From NCBI GenBank assembly GCA_012512265.1, contig JAAZEM010000118.1:1-64000 (forward strand): a DNA stretch of 64,000 nt. The letters are read 5' to 3'. A program made the translations under genes and the position numbers. Positions 7,102 through 16,298 of the stretch are shown here, piece after piece (positions within the stretch are counted from its first letter, which is position 1; every line of letters starts with the position of its first letter). The DNA is from Armatimonadota bacterium (GTDB lineage: Bacteria; Armatimonadota; JAAZEB01). The notes under the pieces were generated by a model. That model was not told the DNA's origin and made no database searches. It saw only the letters and a program-made list of their open reading frames with translations.

Positions 7102-8613
7102 ATGGAGAGGCCGGATGTGCGGATCGAGCGAGATACGCTGGGCGAGAAAGAGGTGCCCGCGGATGCCTATTACGGGGTGCAGACAGCGCGCGCGATGGAG
7201 AATTTCCCCGTCAGCGGCCACCGCGCTCACCCGGCGCTCATCGCCGCCCTCGGCACGATCAAGCGTGCCGCGGCTGAAGTAAACGCCGATCTTGGATTGC
7301 TGGATCGCGAGCTGGCCGAAGCGATCAGTGAGGCGGCACAGGAGGTCGCCGATCACGTCTGGGACGATCAGTTTGTCGTAGACGTGTTCCAAGCCGGGGC
7401 CGGCACCTCGACGCACATGAACGCCAACGAGGTGATCGCCAACCGCGCCAACGAGCTTCTGGGCAGTACCAAGGGGAGCTACCGGCCCGTCCACCCCAAC
7501 GACCACGTGAACATGGGGCAGTCGACCAACGACGTGATCCCGACGGCGATCCGGCTGGCGGCGCTCGGGGTGCTTCCGGATCTCCTCCGCGCCCTCGAAT
7601 CGCTGGAGGGGGCGCTGCGCATGAAGGCCGAAGAGTTCGACGGCGTGCTCAAGGCCGGGCGCACTCACCTGCAAGATGCCGTTCCCGTCCGCCTCGGCCA
7701 GGAGTTCGGCGCCTATGCCACCGCCATCGCCCACGATCGCGAGCGCCTCGTCACGGCGGGAGAGAGCCTCCGCCGCATCGGGATTGGGGGCACCGCCACA
7801 GGAACTGGCCTCAACACCCATCCGGAGTACCACTCGCGCATGGTGGCCCGGCTCTCACAACTGACGGGCGAGTCGCTGCGCTCCTTTGGCGATCTTTTCG
7901 CGGCGATGCAGAGCATGGCGGATCCGCTGGAGGCCTCGGCGGCGACACGCACGCTGGCGGTCACGCTGACGCGCATCGCCAATGACATCCGCCTGATGAC
8001 TTCAGGGCCGACGACGGGGCTGGATGAGATCCGGCTGCCAGCGCTGCAGCCCGGTTCCTCGATCATGCCGGGCAAGGTCAACCCTGTCATGGCAGAGATG
8101 TTGAACATGGTGGCGTTCCACGTGATCGGCAGCGACCTGGCGGTAGCACTCGCGGCCCAGGCAGGCCAGCTAGAGCTGAATGTGATGATGCCGCTCATCG
8201 CTTACGAGCTGCTCTACTCGCAAAGCTACCTGGCGCGAGCGGTGCAGCTTTTTGCCGACCGGGCCGTGCGCGGGATCGCCGCCAACGAGGCAAAGTGCCG
8301 GAGCTGGATGGAGGGAAGTCTCGGGCTGGCGACGGCGCTGAACCCCTACATTGGGTACCACGCGGCCGCGGAGGTCGCCAAAGAGGCTCTGCTCACCGGC
8401 AAGAGCGTTCCAGAGATCGTACGCGAGCGCCACCTGCTCCCACCCGAGGAGCTGGAGAAGGTGCTCTCGCCAGCAGCGATGACCGAGCCCAATCTCCCTG
8501 GGGGTGGAACCAGCCACGACACGGCATGGTTCATGCACGCTTGTCTGGCACACCCACGGCGTTCCCCGCTCGCGGAACAGGGATGCGCCGAAAAAAGGGG
8601 GAAAGAACAATGA
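7102..8613 (+). CDS. aspA: Aspartate ammonia-lyase (fumarase/aspartase superfamily)
   Basis: 503 residues from an ATG at 7102 with GGGAGGGAG just ahead. The opening IERDTLGEKEVPADAYYGVQT is typical of aspartase, and the superfamily signature GSSIMPGKVNPV is intact. The enzyme interconverts aspartate with fumarate and ammonia. The stretch VHPNDHVNMGQSTNDVIPTA mixes aspartase and class II fumarase features, so fumarase activity is the main alternative. The C-terminus carries an extra 20-residue tail (RSPLAEQGCAEKRGKEQ). A leader of about 270 bases precedes it with no identified motif. Its stop overlaps the next ATG. Confidence 0.87.
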   Translation: MERPDVRIERDTLGEKEVPADAYYGVQTARAMENFPVSGHRAHPALIAALGTIKRAAAEVNADLGLLDRELAEAISEAAQEVADHVWDDQFVVDVFQAGAGTSTHMNANEVIANRANELLGSTKGSYRPVHPNDHVNMGQSTNDVIPTAIRLAALGVLPDLLRALESLEGALRMKAEEFDGVLKAGRTHLQDAVPVRLGQEFGAYATAIAHDRERLVTAGESLRRIGIGGTATGTGLNTHPEYHSRMVARLSQLTGESLRSFGDLFAAMQSMADPLEASAATRTLAVTLTRIANDIRLMTSGPTTGLDEIRLPALQPGSSIMPGKVNPVMAEMLNMVAFHVIGSDLAVALAAQAGQLELNVMMPLIAYELLYSQSYLARAVQLFADRAVRGIAANEAKCRSWMEGSLGLATALNPYIGYHAAAEVAKEALLTGKSVPEIVRERHLLPPEELEKVLSPAAMTEPNLPGGGTSHDTAWFMHACLAHPRRSPLAEQGCAEKRGKEQ

Positions 8614-9545
8614 AGCTAACGCATATCGTGTGGGCCTGCCTGGTGCTGGCCCTCGCGGGATGTGGGGGAGGGGGCTCGGACGCCGGCACTTCACCGCCGA
8701 CGCACGCCCCCGAGGTAGTGCAACCGGTCGAGGTGCCGCAGACCGCGCCACCACCGCCGGCCCTGGTCGAAGCAGACGAAAGCAATTTCCAGGAGGACCA
8801 ATTCGAACGGGAGATTGAGGAGCCGGCAGACCCGGTGATCGAGGAGCGACCGAGCACCGACGTCGATACGATGGCGCCGGACTTCTTCGCCGCCTTCAAC
8901 GGCGGGGGCGAGATTCCGGGCGCTGCCCGCGGCGCCCTCACGGGTGGCTCAATCTTCGAGAGTCCAGCAGCCGATTCGTTCGCCGGGAGAGCACTCTTCG
9001 GCCTCTTCGGAATCGAGTTCCTGGGACCGCGGGAAATCCGCGGGAACGTGCAGTTCTCGGACTCGAACGCTCACACGGTCGCTGTGCCAGTGAGTTTCGC
9101 CGATACGGGACTCAGCTATCCGAATCGGTTGGTCTATGAGTCAGGCGGCAACCTCTCCCTGGAGAGCCGCGTCATCACCTACTATCGTTCCGGCTATCGG
9201 AACGACCCATTCCACGAGCGCTCTTGGTGGGCTGTCATCAGCGGGGAAGCCGTCGTGAACGGTGTCGAAGGGCACACCTTCGCTATCTTCATCGAAGACC
9301 GAAGCAATCCCGACGATCCAAACGATACGCGAACGGGACAAGACTACTTCTCGATCACGATCTACTCGCCCGCGGTGCCGTATGGCGGCACGTTTGAGCG
9401 CGACGGGATGGTGATCTGGGGTCTGCAGGGCGTGGTATACCATAACCAATACCCACTGCGCGAGGGGAATATCAAGGCGGTGAACACGCCTCCCGAGCCG
9501 GCAGGAGGAACAGGGCCTACCGACGGCATCATCGGGGCGCCATAG
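8610..9545 (+). CDS. Exported lipoprotein of unknown function
   Basis: 311 residues. The N-terminus MKLTHIVWACLVLALAGC is a type II signal peptide with a lipobox and Cys18. A Gly run and a Pro/acidic low-complexity linker follow (to about residue 100), then a beta-rich domain with FAIFIEDRSNPDD and YFSITIYSP. That late part resembles Ig-like or post-COAP domains, weakly. It overlaps aspA by ATGA, a curious pairing of a cytoplasmic enzyme with a surface lipoprotein. A strong terminator follows. Confidence 0.8.
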   Translation: MKLTHIVWACLVLALAGCGGGGSDAGTSPPTHAPEVVQPVEVPQTAPPPPALVEADESNFQEDQFEREIEEPADPVIEERPSTDVDTMAPDFFAAFNGGGEIPGAARGALTGGSIFESPAADSFAGRALFGLFGIEFLGPREIRGNVQFSDSNAHTVAVPVSFADTGLSYPNRLVYESGGNLSLESRVITYYRSGYRNDPFHERSWWAVISGEAVVNGVEGHTFAIFIEDRSNPDDPNDTRTGQDYFSITIYSPAVPYGGTFERDGMVIWGLQGVVYHNQYPLREGNIKAVNTPPEPAGGTGPTDGIIGAP

Positions 9546-9576
9546 ACGCGAGCGGCCCGGCCGCGGCTGATCGGGA

Positions 9577-9601
9577 GGGGGGGCAGGATGGCCCCCCCTT
9601 T
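9577..9601 (+). terminator. Rho-independent terminator
   Basis: GGGGGGGC and GCCCCCCC pair perfectly around a 6-base loop, followed by TTT, 32 bases after the lipoprotein stop. Confidence 0.8.
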
Positions 9602-9625
9602 GAAACGCTCATCCCGAGTTCCGGC

Positions 9626-9860
9626 TGGGATTCCGGCATAAGGAATCCGAAGCCTGGGAGGCAGCGCGCAACCCGGCGCGCGGCGATAAATCACCGCGCT
9701 GCTTGCGAGCGAAGCCCTGCCGGGCTGGGTTGGGGATACTCCCAGATGTCTCAAAACGGCAGTAGCTGAGAGGAGAAGCACCGAAGGGGCTTTGCCGGAA
9801 AGCAGCGCGGAGCTTCGAGCTCCGCGCGCGCGGGCGCCCTCTCCTTATGCCGGAATCCCA
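9626..9860. mobile_element. 235-bp MITE-like element with perfect 19-bp terminal inverted repeats
   Basis: TGGGATTCCGGCATAAGGA at 9626-9644 is the exact reverse complement of 9842-9860. No gene lies between. Inside are two inverted copies of CCGCGCTGCTT...AAGCCC (9693-9717 and 9787-9811); a third relative lies at 25570-25594. No transposase is in the window and no clear target duplication is seen, so mobilisation in trans or a large structured intergenic repeat are both possible. It separates the lipoprotein terminator from the response-regulator gene. Confidence 0.65.
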
Positions 9861-9931
9861 AGAGTGCCGGGCAGCGATTTGCATCCCCACCGCCGGCATG
9901 ATACAATAGGCACGGAGAGAGGCATTGACTC

Positions 9932-10621
9932 ATGTCCCGCGCCCGTGTTCTGATCATCGAAGATGAGGCTCACATCGTCGATGTGCTCACCTGGTACTTC
10001 CAGCGTGAGGGCTGGGAGGTGCTGTCTGCGCATGATGGCATCACCGGGCTGGAACTGGCGCGCCAGCAAGCGCCCGATCTGATCATCCTCGATCTGATGC
10101 TGCCTGGTCTGGATGGGATGGAAGTCTGCCGCCGGCTCCGCCAGGAATCGCGCACGCCCATCTTGATGCTCACCGCCCGCGATGCGGAAATGGACAAAAT
10201 CACGGGCCTGGAGATCGGCGCGGATGATTACGTCACCAAGCCGTTCAGCTCGCGCGAGGTGGTCGCCCGAGTGAAAGCCCTCCTGCGCCGCGCCAGCTAC
10301 TCGGAGCCGTCTCGCGACGAGCCGCTCGTCTTTCCCGGGCTCGTCATCGACCGCGCCGGCAAGGAGGTCTCTGTCAACGGTCGCCCGGTGCGCCTGACGC
10401 CGACGGAATTCCAGGTACTGCTCCTCTTGGCTAGCCACCCGGGCTGCGCCTTCAGCCGCGATGAGATCATCCAGCACGTCACCGGGGTCGAGTATATCGA
10501 TACGCGCACCGTGGACGTGCACATCCGCCACCTGCGCGCCAAGCTGGGAGACGACCCCTCGCGGCCGCGCTACTTGCACACCGTCTGGGGAACGGGCTAC
10601 AAGTTCGAGGCCCTCACGTAG
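9932..10621 (+). CDS. OmpR/PhoB-family response regulator
   Basis: 229 residues: an N-terminal receiver with the acidic pair Glu10-Asp11, phospho-acceptor Asp54 in LIILDLMLP and LTAR/KPF switch residues, then a C-terminal winged helix (LTPTEFQVLLLLASHP ... TVDVHIRHLRAKLGDD). It binds DNA when phosphorylated by the histidine kinase encoded 28 bases downstream. A TACAAT at 9902-9907 may be the -10 element. The signal and regulon are not evident; the MITE-like element lies just upstream. Confidence 0.95.
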   Translation: MSRARVLIIEDEAHIVDVLTWYFQREGWEVLSAHDGITGLELARQQAPDLIILDLMLPGLDGMEVCRRLRQESRTPILMLTARDAEMDKITGLEIGADDYVTKPFSSREVVARVKALLRRASYSEPSRDEPLVFPGLVIDRAGKEVSVNGRPVRLTPTEFQVLLLLASHPGCAFSRDEIIQHVTGVEYIDTRTVDVHIRHLRAKLGDDPSRPRYLHTVWGTGYKFEALT

Positions 10622-10649
10622 TGGCGTTGGACTGCAAAGAGAGGCACCC

Positions 10650-12164
10650 ATGTTCAGAAGCTTTCGGGCGCAGTTGGTGGTTAGCTTTTTCCTCGTCATC
10701 CTGGTGACGCCGCTCCTCTTCATCAGCCTCTTCTATGGGCCGTTCGGGCGGTATCTGCGCTCGGGGAACCACGGATCCTCGCTGCCCTACCATGCGCGGG
10801 TGGTTGGCAACGTGGTGCAGGATGCGCTCGCAAAGGGTGCTTCGGTGGACGAGCTCGACCATCTACTGCGCGTGGCTGCCGAAGGAACGCCCTATCAGTT
10901 CGTGTTGATCGACCGCGACAGGCAGGTGATGGTGGATACCGGCGTGGCGCCGGGCAGCGCGCTTCCCGCGAACCCGGCGCGCGCGACCAACTATGGCCGG
11001 CCGCTCGCCCCCGATGGCCGGCTCGCCGTGCAGCGGGAGGGCCGGCTCCTTCGCGCCGCCGCGCCAATCAATCTGGAGGGGGAGCCCTTCGGGGTGCTTC
11101 TCGTCAGCCGGTTCAGCCAGAGGCCGAGCTATTTTAGCCCCTCAACCTTCATCCCGCGGATCATCCTGGGGCTCGTGATCGCGGGGATTCTTGGTCTGGC
11201 TCTCTCCCGCCGCCTGCTTCGCCCTGTCGATGCCCTCACCCGCGCCGCCGAAGCGATGGCCGGCGGGGACCTGAGCCAGCGCGTCGCCATACCGCCTCAC
11301 ACCGAGTTGGGGCGGCTCTCGGAGCGGTTCAACCACATGGCGGATCGGATTGAGGAGCTGGTCTCGCGGCTCTCAGGCGAGCACGAGCGCCTCCAGATCG
11401 CACACGCGTGCCTCGCCGAGTCCGAGCGCCGGCAGCGCGAGCTGATCGCCGACGTCTCGCATGAGTTGAGGACGCCTCTCGCCGTCATCCGCTCCTCTGT
11501 CGATGCCCTGGTGGATGGCGTGGCAGATAACGGGGAGAGGCAGCAGCGCTGCCTGCGCGCCATCGAGGAGGAGACGACCGCCCTTTCCCGTCTGGTGGAG
11601 GACCTGCTCACGCTCTCCCGAATCGACAGCGGTCAACTCCCGCTGCGCCGCGAGCCGGTGAGCGTCGCCGCCCTCTTCGAGCGGAGCATCCGCCGGTTTC
11701 TCCCAGAGGCCGAGGCACACGGAATCGTTCTCGAGAGCTCCCTGGCCGAGGAGCTCTTCTTCATGGGCGATGAGGAACGCATGGCGCAGGTTCTGGGCAA
11801 CTTGCTGGATAACGCGATCCGGCACACCCCGGCTGGGGGCCGCGTCCAGCTGGAGGCCGCCCGAGCGGGAGAGCAGATCCGGATCCGGGTATCCGATACG
11901 GGATGCGGGATCGCTCCCGAGCATCTGCCCCGGCTTTTCGACCGCCTCTACCGCGCGGAGCGGTCGCGCTGCAAGGACTCGGGAGGCTCGGGATTAGGAC
12001 TGTCAATTGTCCGCGAGATCGTCGACGCGCACGGCGGGACGGTGAAAGCAGAGAGCGAGCCCGACAAAGGGATGCGCGTGACGATCTACCTGGCGGCCGG
12101 GGCTACTTTGGAGTTCCGAGATAAGGACATGGATGGAGCGGGCCGCCCACACGCGCAGGGCTGA
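10650..12164 (+). CDS. Membrane sensor histidine kinase
   Basis: 504 residues from the ATG at 10650. There is one membrane segment near residues 9-29, an extracytoplasmic sensor region to about residue 165, a second segment (IILGLVIAGILGLAL), a HAMP domain, a HisKA box with His271 in DVSHELRTP, and an HATPase domain with NLLDNAIRHTP, DTGCGI and GSGLGLSIV. It is the cognate kinase of the preceding OmpR-type regulator. The sensor domain is short with no recognised ligand fold. Confidence 0.94.
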   Translation: MFRSFRAQLVVSFFLVILVTPLLFISLFYGPFGRYLRSGNHGSSLPYHARVVGNVVQDALAKGASVDELDHLLRVAAEGTPYQFVLIDRDRQVMVDTGVAPGSALPANPARATNYGRPLAPDGRLAVQREGRLLRAAAPINLEGEPFGVLLVSRFSQRPSYFSPSTFIPRIILGLVIAGILGLALSRRLLRPVDALTRAAEAMAGGDLSQRVAIPPHTELGRLSERFNHMADRIEELVSRLSGEHERLQIAHACLAESERRQRELIADVSHELRTPLAVIRSSVDALVDGVADNGERQQRCLRAIEEETTALSRLVEDLLTLSRIDSGQLPLRREPVSVAALFERSIRRFLPEAEAHGIVLESSLAEELFFMGDEERMAQVLGNLLDNAIRHTPAGGRVQLEAARAGEQIRIRVSDTGCGIAPEHLPRLFDRLYRAERSRCKDSGGSGLGLSIVREIVDAHGGTVKAESEPDKGMRVTIYLAAGATLEFRDKDMDGAGRPHAQG

Positions 12165-12236
12165 AGCTCCGCGCGCCGGGTTGCGCGTCACCTTCGAGAA
12201 TCCTGATTCCCCATCTCAGGGGGCTCCTCCTAGCCC

Positions 12237-12265
12237 TTGACGGACGCCCGTCTTTCTGTTATCTA
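12237..12265 (+). promoter_or_regulatory. Sigma-70-type promoter
   Basis: TTGACG, a 17-base spacer and TATCTA, about 100 bases before the GTG of the downstream isomerase-like gene. Confidence 0.55.
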
Positions 12266-12363
12266 TTAGTAGCGGTTTCGCGGGCAATGCCCGGGCCGCT
12301 GGCTGGCTGCCGTCCGCTTGACGCTGTACCCTGTCAGATCACTTCACGAAGGAGGGGACCAAC

Positions 12364-13359
12364 GTGCCACGACCGGTTACACTCTTCACGGGACAGTGGG
12401 CCGACCTTCCGCTGGAGACGCTGGCGGAGAAAGCCCATGAATGGGGCTATGATGGTTTGGAGCTCGCCTGCTCAGGCGACCACTTTGATGTGGAGAAGGC
12501 GCTCTCGGATCCCGGGTATTGCCAGAGCCGTCACGATATCCTGGCCAAGTATGACCTGAAGGTGTGGGCAATCAGTAACCACCTGGTAGGCCAGGCGGTG
12601 CTGGATATCCCCAGCGAGCGGATCAAAGCGATCGTGCCGGAGCGCGTGTGGGGCGACGGCAAGCCGGAGGGAGTGCGCGAGCGCGCAGCCGAGGAGATGA
12701 AGAATACGGCGCGTGCCGCCAAGGCGCTCGGTGTCAACGTCGTCAACGGTTTCACCGGCTCGTCCATTTGGCACCTCCTCTACTCGTTCCCGCCGGTCCC
12801 GCCGGAGGCGATCGAGGATGGCTTCAAAGAGCTGGCCGCGCGCTGGAACCCCATCCTCGACGTCTTCCGAGAGTGCGGCGTCAAGTTCGCCCTGGAGGTG
12901 CATCCCACGGAGATCGCCTACGATATCTACACTGCCCAACGCGCACTGCAGGCGCTGGATAACCGGCCTGAGTTCGGCTTCAACTTCGACCCGAGCCACC
13001 TCCACTGGCAGTTCGTGGATCCGGTGGAGTTCATCCGCGCCTTCCCCGACCGCATCTACCATGTCCACGTGAAGGATGCCGCGCGCACCCTCGACGGCCG
13101 CACCAGCATCCTCGCCTCGCATCTCAATTTTGGCGATCCGCGCCGCGGCTGGGACTTCCGCTCGCCAGGGCATGGCGGCATCGATTTCGAGGAGATCATC
13201 CGAGCCCTCAATCAGGTGGGCTACCGGGGCCCCCTCTCGGTAGAGTGGGAAGACTGTGGCATGGACCGCGAGCATGGCGCTCGCGAGGCAGCGGCCTTTG
13301 TGAGGGATATCGACTTCACGCCCTCACAGATCCAGTTCGACGCGGCCTTCACGAAGTAG
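12364..13359 (+). CDS. Sugar phosphate isomerase/epimerase-like TIM barrel
   Basis: 331 residues of the xylose-isomerase-like TIM-barrel family (AP endonuclease 2 fold). It has [15 protein letters not shown] at the N-terminus, metal-ligand segments [23 protein letters not shown] and HVKDA, and a final EWEDCGMDR. Members isomerise sugars or inositol derivatives. It starts at GTG 12364 with GAAGGAGGGG ahead. It has its own promoter and a terminator behind it, so it is monocistronic. The substrate is unknown. Confidence 0.88.
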   Translation: MPRPVTLFTGQWADLPLETLAEKAHEWGYDGLELACSGDHFDVEKALSDPGYCQSRHDILAKYDLKVWAISNHLVGQAVLDIPSERIKAIVPERVWGDGKPEGVRERAAEEMKNTARAAKALGVNVVNGFTGSSIWHLLYSFPPVPPEAIEDGFKELAARWNPILDVFRECGVKFALEVHPTEIAYDIYTAQRALQALDNRPEFGFNFDPSHLHWQFVDPVEFIRAFPDRIYHVHVKDAARTLDGRTSILASHLNFGDPRRGWDFRSPGHGGIDFEEIIRALNQVGYRGPLSVEWEDCGMDREHGAREAAAFVRDIDFTPSQIQFDAAFTK

Positions 13360-13375
13360 AGGCACGCCCTTCGTG

Positions 13376-13406
13376 GGAAAGGCGCGCCCGATGGGCGCGC
13401 CTTTCC
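13376..13406. terminator. Bidirectional terminator between convergent genes
   Basis: A perfect 14-bp stem (GGAAAGGCGCGCCC / GGGCGCGCCTTTCC) with a 3-base loop, flanked by A-run and T-run, so it can work in both directions. Confidence 0.85.
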
Positions 13407-13445
13407 TCGCTCTGGGCACTCTGCATGTATCGATCGGTGCGGCAG

Positions 13446-14114
13446 TTACCCGCCTCTGGCGCGGTACGCGAGCACCTTATTCACGTACTTCTGAGTCTCC
13501 GCGTAGGGAGGCACGCCGCCGTGGCGCTTCACGGCGCCGGGGCCCGCGTTGTAGGCGGCGACGGCAAGCCGGGTGCTCCCAAACTCATCGAGCAGCCAGC
13601 GCAGGAAGCGCGTGCCCGCCATGATGTTCTGGGTCGGGTCCCAGGGATTGGTAACCCCCAGGTTGCGTGCCGTCTCCGGCATCAACTGCATCAGGCCCAT
13701 TGCTCCCGCGTGCGAGAGAGTTCGGTTGTCAAAGCGCGACTCGGCACGCACGATGGCACGGATCAACGCGGGATCCACCTTGTAACGGCGTGAAGCCTGG
13801 AGGATGATCCGGTTGATCGTCGTCATGCTGACGGTGCCGCGCGATACAAGCCGGTCGCGCTTGCTCTTCGTAGCCGCTGCGGCAGGCGATCCGATCGCCG
13901 ATGAAATCGCTCCTGCAATCGGACTGCTGCCGGTGGTCTCACTGGGACCGAGTGCTCCGGCTCCCAGCAAGCCGATGCTGAGCGCCAAAGGCGCCACAAC
14001 CCGCTTGAGCCGGTGCGAATGGATGGATAGGAAACTGCAGATCCTATCAGTGGTCCGAAGCCGCTGGTGTTCGCTTGCGATAGACTCGCTGTCGCGAGTC
14101 TTCATGGGTGTCAA
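13446..14114 (-). CDS. Lytic transglycosylase (SLT family)
   Basis: 222 residues. A cytoplasmic stretch and a hydrophobic segment (VVAPLALSIGLLGAGALG, about residues 39-56) act as signal or anchor, followed by a Ser/Ala linker. The C-terminal SLT domain has the catalytic Glu in IVRAESRF, then GAMGLMQLMPETA and VAAYNAGPGAV. The enzyme cleaves peptidoglycan with 1,6-anhydro formation at the cell envelope. Start ATG at 14114 or 14105. Confidence 0.92.
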   Translation of the reverse strand: MTPMKTRDSESIASEHQRLRTTDRICSFLSIHSHRLKRVVAPLALSIGLLGAGALGPSETTGSSPIAGAISSAIGSPAAAATKSKRDRLVSRGTVSMTTINRIILQASRRYKVDPALIRAIVRAESRFDNRTLSHAGAMGLMQLMPETARNLGVTNPWDPTQNIMAGTRFLRWLLDEFGSTRLAVAAYNAGPGAVKRHGGVPPYAETQKYVNKVLAYRARGG

Positions 14115-14192
14115 CAGACGGTTCCCCCTTCTGGTAGGTTATCAATGCCCGCGCCGAGCCCGCGCAAGCGGCGCCCGGTGCGCAACAAATGG

Positions 14193-14208
14193 ATTGGGGC
14201 GCCCCAAT
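14193..14208. promoter_or_regulatory. 16-bp perfect palindrome in a divergent intergenic region
   Basis: ATTGGGGCGCCCCAAT is self-complementary throughout. It lies in the 317-base gap 14115-14431 between the divergent transglycosylase and isomerase genes and could be an operator for either. No other signal in the gap is clear. Confidence 0.35.
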
Positions 14209-14431
14209 TGCGCCCCGTGAAAAAAAGGACCCCCTCAAACCAGAGCGGTTCCACGCATTTGTTTGTATTTTTCTCTCAGTGGGTAGACTCGTCTGTTGCC
14301 CAGGGCATCGCGGTGTTGCGTGGCGGGGCAGGGAGAGCGGCGTTCCGGGCGAAACAGAGCACCAGATGGCCGGGATGCCGGCCCGCGGGCGCACCAGCGT
14401 GCTCCGCGCGATGCACTCGGAGGAGAGCAGC

Positions 14432-15289
14432 ATGTTCATGAATCTTTCGCCCGGCGCCATCAGTATCCGCGCATCCTTGCCGGAGGCAATCCGGTTGGCG
14501 AGCGCGCACGGCTTCGGTGGCGTTGACATCTCCATCGCTGAAGCCGCCCAAATCGCATCGCAGAGTTCGGTCGATGCCGTCCGCGAGCTCTTCGCCACGG
14601 CGGGGGTGCGCCCTGGCGGGTGGGGATTGCCCGTGAATTGGCGCGGCAATGAGACGGAGTACCAGCAGGGCCTCTCGAACCTGGGGCGGCTCGCGGCCCT
14701 CGGACAGGCGATCGGCGCGACCCGGGTGACGCAGTGGATCCCGTCCGCCTCCGATGAACGCGCTTTCTACGAGAACTTCCACTTCCATGTCGCGCGCTTT
14801 CAGCCCATCGCGCGCATCCTCGCGGATCACGGTTGCCGCCTCGCTCTGGAGTTCATTGGCCCCCAAACGCAGCGCAACGGCAAGAAGTATGGCTTCATCC
14901 ACACCATGGATGGGATGCTCGCCCTCTGCGCCGCCATTGGCCCGAACGTGGGGCTGCTCCTCGATTCCTGGCACTGGTACACTTCACACAGCACGCTGGC
15001 CGAACTCGACCACGTGACGAACGACCAGATCGTCTACGTCCACGTAAACGACGCTCCCGCCGGAGTGGCGATCGATGACCAGATCGACAACGTGCGCTGC
15101 CTGCCGGGCGAGACAGGCGTGATCGATCTGCCCGGCTTCCTGCGCAAGCTGGAGGCCGCCGGCTATGACGGGCCGGTGACGCCAGAGCCGTTCAGCCAGC
15201 GGGTGCGCGAGATGCCCGCCGAGGACGCCGCCCGCACGACTGCCACAGCCTTGAGAGGTGCCTGGCGCGCCGCCGGGCTGCGAGAGTGA
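14432..15289 (+). CDS. Hydroxypyruvate-isomerase-like TIM barrel protein
   Basis: 285 residues from the ATG at 14432 (GGAGGAG upstream). TIM-barrel metal ligands are visible as LALEFIGPQT, LLLDSWHWYTS, YVHVNDAP and a final TPEPF, which matches the xylose-isomerase-like/hydroxypyruvate isomerase group. Its stop overlaps the next gene's start (TGATG), so it works in one unit with a nucleoside hydrolase. That suggests handling of the sugar released from nucleosides, but the substrate is not proven. Confidence 0.85.
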   Translation: MFMNLSPGAISIRASLPEAIRLASAHGFGGVDISIAEAAQIASQSSVDAVRELFATAGVRPGGWGLPVNWRGNETEYQQGLSNLGRLAALGQAIGATRVTQWIPSASDERAFYENFHFHVARFQPIARILADHGCRLALEFIGPQTQRNGKKYGFIHTMDGMLALCAAIGPNVGLLLDSWHWYTSHSTLAELDHVTNDQIVYVHVNDAPAGVAIDDQIDNVRCLPGETGVIDLPGFLRKLEAAGYDGPVTPEPFSQRVREMPAEDAARTTATALRGAWRAAGLRE

Positions 15290-16254
15290 TGCGAATGAAG
15301 CGGATCCTTCTCGATTGCGATACCGGAGTCGATGACAGCCTCGCGATCCTGCTGGCGATGCGCTCACCCGAGCTGCGGGTCGAGGCGATCACCACGGTGG
15401 GCGGCAACACCCAGGTCGATCACGCTGCGCGGAACACTCTGCTCACGCTGGAGCAGTTGGAGCAAGACGTGCTCCCGCCCGTTGCCAAGGGCGAAGCGAA
15501 TCCCATCGAGCGCCCGCTCCTGACGGCCCTGGAGGTGCACGGGGGCGATGGCCTGGGCGGGGTCACCCGTATCCTCGAGCCGGATGGATCACGCCGCTAC
15601 CCGGAGCCGCGCCTGGGCCTCGATCCCCGCCACGGTGTGGATCTGCTCCTCGATACCATCGGCCGCTTCCCGGATGAACTGACTCTCATCGCCACCGGGC
15701 CGTTGACCAACGTCGCCCGAGCGATCATCCGCAACCCGGCCCGGATGCGCCGGCTGCGCGAGATTCTGATCATGGGGGGCGCCTTTCGCGTCTATGGCAA
15801 CACCACCCCCGTCGCAGAATTCAACGTCTTCGTGGACCCTCACGCCGCGCAGATAGTGCTCGATTGCGGCGTGCCGGTCACCCTGGTGCCCCTCGACGTG
15901 ACTCACCAGGTCTGCCTGATGCAAAGTGAGGTGAATGCCATCGAGGTGGAGGGCCGGCTGGCGCGCTTCGTGCGCGACGTCACCCGCGAGTACACCGAGT
16001 ATCACATCGAGCAGGATGGATTCGCAGGATGCTACCTGCACGACCCGATTACGGTTGCGCTCGCCATCGATCCAACGCTTCTGGAGAGCGTGGAGGCCTA
16101 TGTCCAGGTGGAGACAGCCGGCGATCTCACCCTGGGGCAGACGGTGGCCGACTTGCGGCCCGGGAAGAGCACGCGCACCAATGCCCGTGTCTGCACCGGC
16201 ATTGATGCCGAACGCTTCCTCGCACTCTTCCGTAACCGCGTCCTGTCTGGATAG
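15289..16254 (+). CDS. Nucleoside hydrolase (inosine-uridine type)
   Basis: 321 residues with the family's N-terminal calcium-binding LDCDTGVDDSLA, the internal TGPLTNVA and the EFNVFVDP motif, then YLHDPITVALAI near the C-terminus carrying the last acidic ligand. It cleaves the N-glycosidic bond of nucleosides to give ribose and a base. The likely start is ATG 15289, overlapping the upstream stop; a GTG at 15286 is also possible. Specificity (purine or pyrimidine) cannot be read. Confidence 0.92.
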   Translation: MRMKRILLDCDTGVDDSLAILLAMRSPELRVEAITTVGGNTQVDHAARNTLLTLEQLEQDVLPPVAKGEANPIERPLLTALEVHGGDGLGGVTRILEPDGSRRYPEPRLGLDPRHGVDLLLDTIGRFPDELTLIATGPLTNVARAIIRNPARMRRLREILIMGGAFRVYGNTTPVAEFNVFVDPHAAQIVLDCGVPVTLVPLDVTHQVCLMQSEVNAIEVEGRLARFVRDVTREYTEYHIEQDGFAGCYLHDPITVALAIDPTLLESVEAYVQVETAGDLTLGQTVADLRPGKSTRTNARVCTGIDAERFLALFRNRVLSG

Positions 16255-16298
16255 GGGAGGGGAGATCACGGTCCCGCCCCGATAGGGGTGCATTTCGC

